This document shows, piece by piece, positions 39,602 through 51,394 of a DNA stretch of 59,079 bases. Position 1 is the stretch's first letter. Each line of letters starts with the position of its first letter. A model generated the notes under the pieces. The model had not been told where the DNA came from. It was given only the letters and a program-made list of their open reading frames with translations, and did not search any database. Source of the stretch: Chromera velia (taxonomy: Eukaryota > Sar > Chromeraceae); NCBI GenBank assembly GCA_018398765.1, contig JAHBMJ010005708.1, positions 10,001-69,079 on the forward strand, written 5' to 3'. The position numbers and the translations under genes are program-made.

Positions 39602-42144
39602 ATGTCTTTACTGCAAGACGAAGCAGAGAGGCCCAGGGGGCGAGAGGAGCCGGTCGACCTGGACTCTCTTCAAAGAGTTTTGGGAGCAATTGACCAAATG
39701 GATCACACTCAGGTCGAGGATATCCTCCAGAACCCCGCAGGAGGGAAGAGGGGAAACGAAGCTCTGGATGACTCGAAAGCATTCCTTGCCACCAGAGAGC
39801 TGTCATCAGATGGGCGGGCCCCCTTTCTTGCGTCCTCCCCGAAGCACACAGTCGGGGGAAAAAACGCTCGTGGAGAAGAGGAAGAACAGGCACAGCGGTC
39901 CGATGGCCAACCTCCCTCTTCCTCAGTGGCTGCAGATTCCTTTGTCCGCGGTCTGAAGCTTCACCTCGAGTCTCTGAAGAATGAAATTCTGATGAGGCAG
40001 AGAGACCAACCCAATCCGCATGCAGCTGCAGGGGCATTGACAGGCGACCCGTCTCTTTCTCTTGGCACCACTTCCGAAAGTTTCCCTTCCTCGTCTTCCT
40101 CTTCCTTCGATCATCACTCTTCTTCCTCTCGCTCTGCTGCCTTCCTGTCTGCCCTGGAAACTCTAGGGATCAGCGAACAGGCTGCTGCTTCCGCTCTGTC
40201 CACTATGAGGAGAGCAGCTGCGGAGACGGCATTGGCGTCTGAGAGAGCGGAGACGGCAGCATCCGCTGCCGGTGCTCTTTCGTCCCCCCCCTCCGCCGTG
40301 CCCCCTGAGGCACATGTAGACCGAATGGTTCGACGAGACACTGTGGTCTCTCTTCCATTCGGTAATCTGTTTCCCGTTGCAGAAGCAGAGACAGCAGAGA
40401 CGGAGGAAGAAATTTTGGACAGAGGTGTTGGGGCAAAAGGAGGTGGTGTGGGTTTGGGGAATGCGAATGAGAAAGCGCGGGGTGAGGGGTGTGTGAAGAT
40501 TCCCCGTGAGGTCTCTGCACGTCGTCGCCTGGTGCCTCCTCTAGACGAGTTGGATTTCTTGAGGAATTTGTGTGGGAAATGGACAGAAGTGCCAGAGCCA
40601 CTAGCAGGTCAGTCAAATGGAAAGATTTTGCCTTCCTGTGTTCAGAAAAAAGACGCCAAAGTGTTGCTTCTGGTTGTCAAACTGTTTGTTAGAAAATCTA
40701 TCTTCATGGTATTCTCAGTCTCGTTCTTTTCGTTCGCGCATTCCCTCCCACCGATGCGCTCTTTCCTTCCTCTCCAGCACCCAAACAAGCATCTCTCTCT
40801 GTCCGTCCGCATCTCTCCTCTACTGCCAGCAGAGTGCAGGTGGAAAGAAAGTGTGGGAGGAAAATCAGAAGAATCCTCTGTGTCCCTGCATGCCTCCTCT
40901 GATGTCTCCTCTCATCCCATCCCACCACGTCTCCCTGTCCCCCCCTGTCAGGTTCGGGAAGACAGCGTCTCCTGTCTGCTCTGGGTGTCCCGAAAGGCAA
41001 CCAGAGGAAGATGACCATCCTCAACGCACAGTCCAGAGTCCCCATGCAGATCGTCTTCAAGATACACGTCAGTCAGTCAGTCCGTCCGTCAGTCAGTCAT
41101 TCAGTCAGTCAGTCAGTCCGTCAGTCAGTCAGTCAGTCAGTCAGTCAGTCAGTCAGTCAGTCAGTCCGTCCGTCCGTCAGTCAGTCGAGTTATCTGTGAG
41201 CGATTCGTTTGAGTCAGAATAGCTGAATGTCTGCCTGAAGAAGAAACCGAGAACGCGCATGTCGGCAGAGGGATCCGTATGGAAGTTCGTGGATACAGTC
41301 CGGGTAGGCAGACCCGTCTGTTCGTTTGTGCTTGTGGAGAATGCGCAGAGGGAGATGGACTCCGTCACTGGGGAACATTTTTGCGGGGGAGGTTTGTTTG
41401 CGAATTGAATCTGGCGCGAGTTTGCATGCGTATGAGGGCGCATGGGAGGTCTTCATAGGATGCAGGGAGAGCGTCTGTCTGTCGCTGTCACTGTGCGTGT
41501 CTGTGCCAGAAGAACAAAGAGGAAGAAACCGCCAGCGCACTGTTTATTTGATTCCCAATGAGTTCATGTGGTTGTCTTGTCAACTAAAGCAAGAGAGGAG
41601 AAGCACATTCGCGTTGTCGGTCTTCCTGTCTGATTGTTGATTGATTGATTGCAGGACGACTCCACTCTCTTCTTTGCACACGCGTCTCCCATTGGTGTCC
41701 AGGCGCAGCTGCTGCGTTTGCACACAACAGGTATCTCTGTTCCTCCTTGCCCTTTTCCTCTCTTGACTTTTCCCACACAAGCGAACCTCGTTTCTCATCC
41801 TCTCTGCACTAAATTGTGCTTGCCGACTGCCTGACACCGTCCCTGTCAGCCTTCCAGAGAGTCTTTCTTTCTGCCCTTCGAACTGTACAGCAATCTTCCT
41901 GTGCGCGACTTCTCCACTCCGTGAGCAACCGAACGCGGTACGCAGAAACACACAAACGAAAATGCACAGCAGTACGAATTAAAGGGCCGTTGGGGCCTCC
42001 CTCTCGTCTTCTCCTTCCTGGCATGCATTTCCTTCCTACCTTTCAAGCGGAATAGACAGAGAGATTCGCTGACGAAAAAAGGGAAAGTAAAGAGGTCCCG
42101 GGGTCGCCTCCTTTCCTCCTCCACATCAATCGCTAACCTCCCAC

Positions 42145-42185
<41 letters not shown>

Positions 42186-45100
42186 TGTCTATGTGACTCT
42201 TTGCAGAGAAAGCAGAGGCGACAACGAAGCAACCGGAAGAGAAAGAGCGAGACGGAGCAGCAGACACACACACAGAGCCCGAGGGCGGCCCTGCTGTGCA
42301 TTTCGACTTCTGTGATCCCTTCCTGATCGGCTGTCGGGGAGCTGCTGGGTGGAGGGCGAGCGCTACGGTGGGAAATTGGAGAGAGAGAGCACGAGACGAA
42401 AGGGGAGGAAGAAATGGGAATGATTGGATTTCTTCTCTTCTGCCGGAGTTTGAGTGTTGACTGTTCAAAATCCATCACGGTTTCCTTTCTCTTTATTGGC
42501 TGGACTGGCTTTGTGTTGTTCTGTCTTCTCTTTTTTGTGCATAATTTCCATAAGCACATGCACTGACGCTGTCCTTCTCCTTCCCTCTTAGGGAGGAGAA
42601 AATGAATGCTTTTTTGGTGCCACTTCTGATTTTTCCCTTTCTTTTCTTGCGCTTTCTGCGGAACGATGCAGGTCCTTCCGTGCACCTTCGCGTCTTCCGA
42701 CCCCTCTGGGGCCCTAGTAGAGGATTCTCTGAGGGGGGCTCGGGGAGGCGGTGGGGGCAGGGGGGGGTCTAGGTGCGCTCGTTTCCTGTGTGGAGCTGTG
42801 TCGAGTGCTCAAGCTGGGAGGGATGAGGAGGATGAGTTGGCACAGAGAGAGAGAGAAGCGGCACTATCGAGGGAGACGAGACGACTGTCAGGCGTGTCTT
42901 CGTCTCATGAATCTGTCGAGAGGGGTGGAGAGGGGGTGGTGCATGAGGTGGAAGGATGCGCGTTTGAGAGGTCAGGGAGGGACGCTGCGAGCCTGTTGGT
43001 GTGTGGAGACGGAGGGGCGTCTTGTGGGAGTGGGGCCCTGAGGCTCGAAGTTCAGAGGGAACACCCGCAAATCGGGAGGGTCGTCGAGAGGTACTCGGTG
43101 GTGGACAGAGCGCAGGTGTGAGGGGGTGTGTGTTTGGAGGGGTTAATAGTACTGTGTTTTGTGTAAACAGGGGCAAGGCACACTCTGTCTCCTTCTTGCC
43201 TGCTGCTGGGCCCAATTTCGTTTCCTTTGTTTTTCATCTTGCTTTGGGGATTTATCTCTTCGCTCTTCTTCTTCGGTCCCTTATCGTTCCTTTTTCTTTT
43301 CTGTCTGCCTTGTTGAGTGACACGACGGATGCGCATCCATCGTGAATCTGAGTGAATCCCCTGTCCCCCCCTCTCTTTTCGACCCGACCCGACCCGTGCA
43401 GGTGAAAGCACACGGCCCAGGGGTCGGGGCTTTGGGTGGCCGCGTGGAGGTCCGGGGGAGGTTTTTGCGCGTTGACTACGAGTGAGTAAGTCGGCCTTTG
43501 TTTGTGTGTCGAGCGATCCATCCGAGTAAGACAAGGGCAGGAAGAGATTGGAGGGGGCCGAGGAATGGTGAAAGGACGGGAAGAGGAGAAATCCAAAGAA
43601 GGAGATGTGAGATTCAGCTGTAGACGGCAAGGGTGCCTTTTTGTCCATGTTTATTTGTTGTCGTCGTCGTGTTCATGCAGACTAATCCGGTCACCGTGTG
43701 GATCTGTTGACTTTGACTGTAACAGAAAGACAAGGAGAGACCGAAAACTATCAGTCACGAGCGGGCAGCCACGTAAATGTGTTTATGAGCGCGCTTTTCT
43801 TTGCCTGTGCCCATTTGCCTGCCTCTTTGTTCCTGCGCTGCCTGCCTGCAGGGTGTGGACTGATACCAAAAAGGGACAGACGCACACGGGGAATAGCGAA
43901 GCAGGTCGACGGCACTCAGGTACTGCGGGTGGTGGGTCTTTCTCTGTGTCTGCCGTCCCCCCTCCCCCCTCTGCGGTGTGCACCAGGATCTTCCGGTTTT
44001 CCCCGGAGGTCCGGAGGATCCAGGAGAGTAGACTCTGCGATTGAGTGAGTGAGTGAGTGAGTGAGTGAGTTGACTGGTGTGTATATGGGCGAGAGGAAAG
44101 AGAAAAAAAGATGAGGGGACTTATTTGTGCTGGGAGGGAACGGACCACTGAGCGTGCACGCATGCCCCTCTCCTCTCCTCTTCAGCAGTTCCTCCCGTGG
44201 GTAGAGAGAAGGTGAAGGCATGCAGGCGGATGGACAGTCAGGAAGGGGGGGATTGCAGGCTCGTGAAATGTGTAGAGAGTCATTCCAAGCTGAGAGGGGG
44301 GAAATAGAAAGCGTCGTGCAGGAAGCGAACTGCCGCTGCAAAAAATTGAAGTTCGTTTCCCTCCATTCCTTTGCCTAACGAAGTTCTGGGTCTGTTTCCC
44401 TCCACAGTTCCCTCCTCGTGGATCTGATCTGCTCTGCTCTAATGTGATTGCACGAGCAAAATGGATTGATTCTCTGCTTCGTTCAATTCCTCTCAAAGAA
44501 TGCCACGGAAGATCAGTGAGTGGCATCTCACACTCCCCACTCGATCCTAAAACCATGCAGATTCCTTCCTGGTCGCGTCATCATTTGTTGTCCCTTTTCG
44601 CGTCAATGCCCTCTTTTTCCTTGCTTCATTTCTCCCTTGCTGCCTTTGGCTCTGAATGGGGCGATTCGAGTAGAAGAAAATTGAGGGCACATGCAGCCCC
44701 TTGGAGAAACAACAGAGAGGCATTGAGGGAATGAGACCGCCGGGTACACTCATTCCAGGCATAAATCGAGTCAGAAAAGATTCAATCCATTTGTTAGTAC
44801 AGATAACCATCGTAGATTTCTTTCTTTTCCCTTAGGCATAGCCATGGAGTAAGGGAAAAGAAAGAGACAGCCAGCGAAGCGTCGTCTTTGTGACCACTTC
44901 ACTTGCTTGTGGCCTTTACCTTCTTTTGCTTTTGGAGACGGGGAGGGACGATAAGGAAAAAAGAGAACGTAGGCGACCAGACAGACAGACAGACACAGAG
45001 ACAAAAAGAAAAGGCAGGCGCGCGCCATCCGACAGGCAGACAGACAAACAGACAGGGAGAGACGCAGACCGTCAGACGCACAGAAAGGACAGAGAGGCGT

Positions 45101-45201
45101 TGAGACGGCTCATCAGGGAAGCTAGAAGAGACGCTAGGCCAATTCTCCCTGAGGACGAGGATTGCAAGTCTGCATGGTCCCTCCTGCCTAGAAGGATCTA
45201 G
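39602..45201 (+). CDS. Large multi-exon protein of unknown function
   Basis: Exon 1 (39602-40607) starts MSLLQDEAERPRG and is mostly disordered (Ser, Ala, Glu) with a helical ALSTMRRAAAETALASERAE and an end PPLDELDFLRNLCGKWTEVP. Exons 40952-41067 (LGVPKGNQRKMTILNAQS, VPMQIVFKIH), 41655-41730 (DDSTLFFAHASPIGVQAQL) and one beginning at 42207 (contains PAVHFDFCDPFLIGCRGAAG) join in phase. Later pieces include IGRVVERYSVVDRAQ to 43117, then VKAHGPGVGALGGRVEVRG (43403-43479) and VWTDTKKGQTHTGNSE, which join in phase. The frame can end at TGA 44046-44048 or go on to a clear last exon at 45082-45201 (REALRRLIREARRDARPIL) ending in TAG. There may therefore be two genes. I do not recognise any domain. 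Confidence 0.5.
41068..41192 (+). repeat. (TCAG)n repeat that begins exactly at a splice donor
   Basis: About 120 bp of cagt/tcag units with a few tccg variants begins at the GT of the donor after 41067, so many overlapping gtcagt donor-like sites follow the real one. Confidence 0.88.
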
Positions 45202-47776
45202 CTCTCTTTCTGTTGAATTGATCCTCTTCAATTAAAATGTCCTTTGTGTCGCTCTCTCTGTCCCCTTGTCCTCTTCCCCGTCTTCCTTTTTTAACTGACA
45301 CTTGTGAAAAGAGATCGTTTTGCTACTGCTTTCATTTGACGCACTTTTCTTCCGATCTGTCAGATGTCCATTAATTGATTCATTCATCCACTTGCCAGCC
45401 CTTCCATCGACCTCCGTCGTCAGGGCAACACAACAATTTGACCTGTTTGGCATGCTGTGCCTGCTTTCGTATTCATCGTGGTATGGCTTGTAACCGGTGT
45501 TCTGCTAGGCATTCTGAGTCAAAGATGACACCGTCAGAAACTTGACTGGGAGTTCTAATTCTAGCACTCATCATGTGCTATATGTGTATCTAGTAGTACT
45601 AGTTCTGCATGCACATCATAAATTATTATTGCTAAATAGCAAAAATTGAGAACAACCACTTAAAATATATGAATCTGCCTTTATCTGCATTCATAGTCCC
45701 TAGAGCTAGCAGAGTCCTAAAGTATTAGTTCATGATTTTTGTATATTTCTAAATTCTTCCGACGACATCCGTGCTAGTAATGAACCTACTAGTAGTAATG
45801 AACTTAAATTGCTTGATCGATTGATTGATTGATTGATTGATTGATAACATTGAGTTTTCACTGTTACAGATATCATTTTAGTGAACCAATTAACTCAAAT
45901 AAAGCTAGGAATAAAGTACTCACTAGAGTACTCAACTATGTTACCTATAGTTACCTAGTATGTTTGATTGATTGATTGATGCTAAACCCTAGGTGGGGCT
46001 TTCAACTCCTGTTTAATATAATAATTGGCATCAATCAATCAAAAACATGATTGTTATTGATTGACTTGCGCCTCATGCATCGATCAGTACATGAAAGCAG
46101 CCTTCTTCAAATGGTATAGTCTTTAATATAGTCCACATGCCTACCCACATGCACACATCTTTAATTTTTTGTATTTTAAAGTTTTAGACGTCGCAAATGA
46201 CTACACATCGAGAAATTAGTATTTTTTTAGATTGATTAATACAAAAAATATAGATTGATTTGCATTTTATGAGATTACTACTAGATGACGGTTATATTAA
46301 ACCTATTCTAAAGCTTATTTTTTCTGTATAAGAGTGGCTTCGGATTCAGTTTTGACAACTTTGCATCTAGCTTTGCATTATTCGTGTTCGATCGTGTTCA
46401 GTATTAGACATCACTTTCATGCTGGATTCTTTCAAAACCTCGTACAAAACCCCTAGCTCTCTTTCAGACCTTTGAAAAAAGTCTTCAGTTTCATGCAAGT
46501 TTGTAAGACCCAAGTTGGGAGGAAACGAATGCGTGAACCAATTGTGAATCAACTCACTTTTGATGCCAGTTGTATAATTTATGCCGGATGATGTCAAAGG
46601 CAGAGAAAATAAAAACGATAGTTCTGCAACCTGCCTGTGCATACCTACCAGAGTGAGTCACACATTTCAGGCAAAGACTAAATCTGTATGAGAGACATCC
46701 CACAGAACAGGCCAACCAACATCGTTCGCTCCTTTAACCTTTTCTGACTGTCCTCATTCATTTTTAGAGGAAAATCGCCAAGACTCGACATTGCGGTTGA
46801 CAAATCTGCGGGAAACAACACATCTGCCATACACTGGATAATATTGAGCACAACAGCTTTGCAATTCAAAAAGATCAGACAAAAGTGAACAAAGGAGAAG
46901 GAATCTATCCACAGTGTTTCGGTGATCCCTGCTTCTTTCTTTCATAACACACACGGTGACACACCTGCAAGTTCTGTAAGTGACAAGACTTGATGAAAGC
47001 TAGGCAGCTCTTACACCTCCTAGACGTTACGTGTCTTCATCCTCACACAAAGATTCTTCATCTCTATCAAAGCAAAGAAAAGATGAGATGCAACAACTGG
47101 GTCAAACGCAGGCTTGGAAACTGATACTGGCATTTTTAGTACTAACGTTCATGAAGTACCTTAAAGTTTGTTACGCACTTTACACGATCAAAGCAACGAG
47201 AACCCATCAAGACCACGACATGCGACACCTCAAAAAACGAAACCAGGAACATCAGAACATGAAAAGAACTAGTGAAAAGAACCAACCCAATAACACGATA
47301 ACATCGACCTCGCACAGTGCACTAAAAAGGAAGAAAGTGAGAAGTCGTCCCTCAATAAAAAGTTGAGCTTTATCTTTCGGCAGAACTCATCTCATCAGCC
47401 CTTACTGATTGATGGAGTTCTTTCGGTTCATTTGTTCTCCGCAGGAGGAACGGTCTGCAGGTAGAGAAGGCAGGGAAAAGACATAACAGCAAGGTGTTTG
47501 AAAAGCTTAGAGGCACGAAAGAGGTCGAAAGGCTTGAGATTCAAGTGATATCAGGGTCCGAAAGAACAATAAAAGACGACAGAGCAGTGAGTAAGATGCT
47601 AGAAAAGGAGAAAAAAGAAAATCAAACAAAATGACAATGACTACAGAATGGTAGTGACTGATAGATAGGTCCGAGTGGACACAATTGAGACAAGCAACAC
47701 GAAAATGCAGAGTCGGAAGAGCGGAAGTCAGAAGAGGTCTCTAAGTCTGAATGTTCACCTCCTCAGTCTGTCCATC
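45202..47776. other. AT-rich intergenic island with (TGAT)n runs
   Basis: (GATT)n occurs at 45818-45844 and 45964-45980. Two modest open frames on the minus strand at 46367-46642 and 46678-46869, and one on + at 47031-47366 (111 codons, Lys/Ser/Thr-rich), have no recognisable similarity. The 46678-46869 frame (ADLSTAMSSLGDFPLKMNED) looks the most protein-like and could be a last exon. Confidence 0.45.
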
Positions 47777-50700
47777 CTAATGCTCAAGCCGACGGCGACC
47801 GTAGTAGTTCATAGTGTGGCGGCCGTAGTTGTCACCATACCACATACCTCCACCTCCACCGCCACCTCCACGCCTTCTACCGTAGTAGTTGGTAGTGCTG
47901 GAGCCAAAGTTGTTACCGTACCAAGTCTGTTTCTCCGTTTCTTCCTCAGGAGCCGCGGCCTCAGATGTCACCGCCACAGGGGTGTCAGCCACGATAGGGG
48001 TGTCAGTGTGAGGCTCAGTATGGGTGTTGGACTCAGTCACAGCCTCCTGACCTTGGAGACGACGACCATAGTAGTTCACAGTGCGGCGGCCATAGTTATC
48101 TCCGTACCACACACTGCCACCACCGCTTCCGCGCCCCCTGCCATGGTAGTTGGTGGTGTTGGAGCAAAAGTTGTCGCCGTACCAGACCTGCTTGTCCATC
48201 TCATCGACGGGCGTCTCGACGGGGGGGTCAACAACTTGAACCTCAGCAGGGGCACCGGTTTCAGTCTCAGCCAACGTCTCGGGAGTTGTTGCAGGGATCC
48301 CATCGGGCACAACCACTCCTTCTGCTCCCTCCTCCTCCTGGAGACGACGTCCGTTGAGAGCAGTACAGCAAGAGCCCATGAAATTTCTTCGGCAGCAGGG
48401 CATCATCATCGGGTTGATTTGTGACAGAGAGAGAGGAGAGATCCACAGTGACTGTTTACGATGAGGCATAAGGAATGAATTCATCAGGGAAGAGCAGAAT
48501 CAAGATAGTGGCTGGGTAAATTTCAGAAGGGAAGACAAAGTGAGAGAACAGCAGAGCAAAGAGAACAAGTGAGGTAGAAGATCAGTCGAGGGAAAGAAAA
48601 AAACAGGAAGACACAGACTCAATGAAGTAGCTCTAAAAGACAGACTGACTGACTGACTGACCGGTGCAGTGGCAGGGCGGGCAGGGTAAGCAACCGCTGG
48701 GGCAGGAGCGAGGAGGACCATAGATGCCGCAGCCCCTGTTGCAGGAGCGACTGCGGTCACAGGAGCAGCCGGAGCGCTACCAGGGAGGCCAAAGTCCTGC
48801 ACGATGCTGCTACTGGGGCCGTTATCGCCAATCATCACTCCACGAGAAGTCTGGATGGGGGCGTAGCTACCCTGGGGCACAGAGATCGTCGTGGTGGCTG
48901 AGGGAGTGTGGGTGACTGTGGTGGTTGCAGGTGTGGATACTACAGCAGGTGCCGTGCCTGCTGTGACTAGAACGTGATACATATAGTTTCTAACACATCG
49001 CGACACGACAGTGCTGCTTGTAGATATTGCAGGAACGTAAGCGACGGTAGTTCTAGCAGAAGCAGCGGGAGCGTACGCAACGGTGGTAGCAGTAAAAGTA
49101 GGGGTCATGTAAGCGATCGTATCACCAGCATAACTGCCTCCGACCCAGTTGAGAGCTCCGGGACCGTTCACACTGATAGTCCTACCGATGTTGTTACCGA
49201 TCCAGGTCTCCTGAAGATGTCGTGCTCCATCTGTGCCCTCAGAGGAGGAGAAGGCCTGCAAAAAAAAAAAAGAGGGCTCAGCGTGTACCAGATGTTACGC
49301 ATTCAAGAAGATTGAATCAATTGAAAGAACTGAGGCATAACTAAAGAGGCTGAAAAATGCTCGAGCGAGAAAAGAAAAAATGGAGAGAAAGAAAAAAACT
49401 ACACGACAATAGCAACTGTAAGGTCTGAGTATAACTGATCGAGAGAAGAAGAGAGCAAATCGCGGAGGGGAGTGGACAGGAGAGGCTGAGCGGACGTTAG
49501 AAGACGTTTCTCAGTCTGAATGCTCACCTCCTCACTCTGTCCACCCTGCTGCTGAAGCCGACGGCGACCGTAGTAGTTCACAGTGCGGCGGCCGTAGTTG
49601 TCACCATACTACACACCGCTACCGCCACCTCCGCTTCCTCTACCGTAATAGTTGGTAGTGCTCGAGCCAAAGTTGTTGCCGTACCAGGTTTGCTTCTCCG
49701 TTTCTTCCTCAGGAGCCGCGGCCTCAGATATCACCGCCACAGGGGTGTCAGCTATGACAGGGGTGTCAATATGAGGCTCGGTATGGGTGTTGGGGTCAGC
49801 CACAGCCTTTTGACCTTGGAGACGACGACCATAGTAGTTCACAGTGCGGCGGCCGTAGTTGTCTCCATGCCACACACCGCCACCACCGCTTCCGCGCCCC
49901 CTGCCATGATAGTTGGTGGTGCTGGAGCAAAAGTTATCGCCGTACCAGACTTGCTTGTCCGTCTCTTCCTGAGAGACCAGGGCCTCGGGCTACGCAGTCT
50001 CAATGTTGTTGGTGTTGGTGTCTTGAAGACGGCGTCCCCAACCGCGGTGCATCCTCCGCGCCATACGACGAGCTCTGATTCGGCAAAGGAGACGGCAACG
50101 CCGAGGCATGTAGATGTTGATCTGCAGACTGTAGTTGTTCGTGACGCTGCCGTAGTTGTCGCCATACCAGGCCTGCTTCTCCACGTCCTCTTCCAACGCC
50201 TCGCCATCTTTCTGAGAGCAAAAACATACAGGGGGGAGAGGGGGAGAGGGGGGGGATAAGGGGGGAGGATGAAGTAAGGAAAAAAGAGAAAAGGAGCAAC
50301 AGCAGCACACCAGTTTCTCTTTATCTTTCCTTACATGCTTCACAGGCATATGACTGTTTGCAATCACATGACGCCACACTCTTTAAAGCAACGAAACATA
50401 TGAGAAGGTGATCTACATAAGGGGGAGAAGGCAAGAACACAAAAACAACCGAAACAATGAAGACTCACTGCAGCTTCTGCAGCATCCACAACTTGGAGGG
50501 ATCCTACGAGGGCAGCTCCCACAGCGTTAGAGGAGATGTGTGCGGGGCTGCCGTTGAACAGAACCTCAGATGTGGAGACGCCTCCGTTGACAGAGAGCTC
50601 CTCTGTTGCCCAGACTCCCGCCATCCCGTTGGTACTCTCAGAGAGGCTCACGGCGGTCTCGCATGTCTGGAGAGCTTCGGCCTCCAGAGTGCCGATACTA

Positions 50701-51251
50701 TCCATGGAGACGGAGTGAGTCCAGACATCGCCCTTCAGGACGATGGAGCCCCGACCAGCCATACGGGAAACGACATTCTTCTCGGTCAAGGGCAGAGTCA
50801 GGTCAATCTAGGCGTCGTCAGAGACGGAGAGATGGAGATCACCTTCCAAGGAGACGGGGAGCTAGACGGGGAGAGTATTAGCGCTGTGCACTACTGCAGC
50901 CGACTTCGCCGTTACAGCAGAGACAGACGGCAGAGAGACGTCAATCGCTAAGGGAGAAAACAAGGAACTCTCGCCTTTCAGAGCCACGTTCAGCACGCTA
51001 TCTGTCACCGACACGTCCAGGTTGGCGTTCAGACTCTCTGGCCCGATGGACTGGAGACGGAAAGAGTCACTAGCAGTAAGGGTGACATCGGCAGGCAGAT
51101 TGAAAGAGAGACTATCGAAATTTGGAAGGTTGAACTTACGCTGCGTCAACCCGTTATTTGAAGAAGGTTCAGCACTGCTATAAGATATAAGAGCTGCCAG
51201 AAGACACCCATGGAGGGTGCTACGGAGACAACGAGAGGACCTGGTAGTCAT
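47777..51251 (-). CDS. Left arm: secreted DUF2807-like / WYGDN-repeat protein, interrupted by TAG codons
   Basis: Function unknown; the design suggests a secreted or surface glycine-rich repeat protein. Exon 1 (51251-50469) starts MTTRSSRCLRSTLHGCLLAAL, a signal peptide. A domain of alternating short strands follows (FDSLSFNLPADVTLTASDSF, SRMAGRGSIVLKGD), like the bacterial DUF2807/GIN adhesin head. Exon 2 (50211-49528) carries WYGDN blocks separated by NYYGRR and GRRLQ. Exon 3 (49255-48662) is a Thr/Ala/Pro/Ser linker that opens RHLQETWIGNN. Exon 4 (48418-47777) starts with a CCRRNFMGSCC cysteine box and repeats WYGDN. All exons are in phase 0. In-frame TAG codons occur at 50862-50864, 50808-50810, 49990-49992, 49609-49611 and 47777-47779. 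The acceptor before exon 4 is AA instead of AG. It may be a decaying copy or need stop readthrough. Confidence 0.6.
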
Positions 51252-51394
51252 TTCTTCGAAAATAAGCTTTGCTGTTTACATTCCTGCAAATTGTCTTCTA
51301 CCTGGCCGGAAAGCCAACCAGCCACTGTAGTCCTTCCATCGTAGACAACTTTATTTCCTATTGATTTTTATGAAAAGAGTTTATTTTCGAAGAA
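51252..51394. promoter_or_regulatory. Shared bidirectional promoter region between the two inverted genes
   Basis: Only 143 bp separate the two ATG codons. The outer about 15 bases on each side are inverted copies (ttcttcgaaaataa next to each start), so each gene keeps the same leader. The inner about 105 bp is not symmetrical and must hold both start sites unless transcription begins inside the genes. I see no TATA box with confidence. Confidence 0.55.

Noticed and set aside
41068-41192. Possible CRISPR-like direct repeat array (TCAG units)
   Set aside because: The unit is 4 bp with no spacers; it is a microsatellite at a splice donor in a eukaryotic gene.
47675-48424. Long plus-strand frame opposite the left arm (Val/Thr/Ser-rich)
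   Set aside because: Antisense shadow; splice phases, signal peptide and homology to the right arm all support the minus strand.
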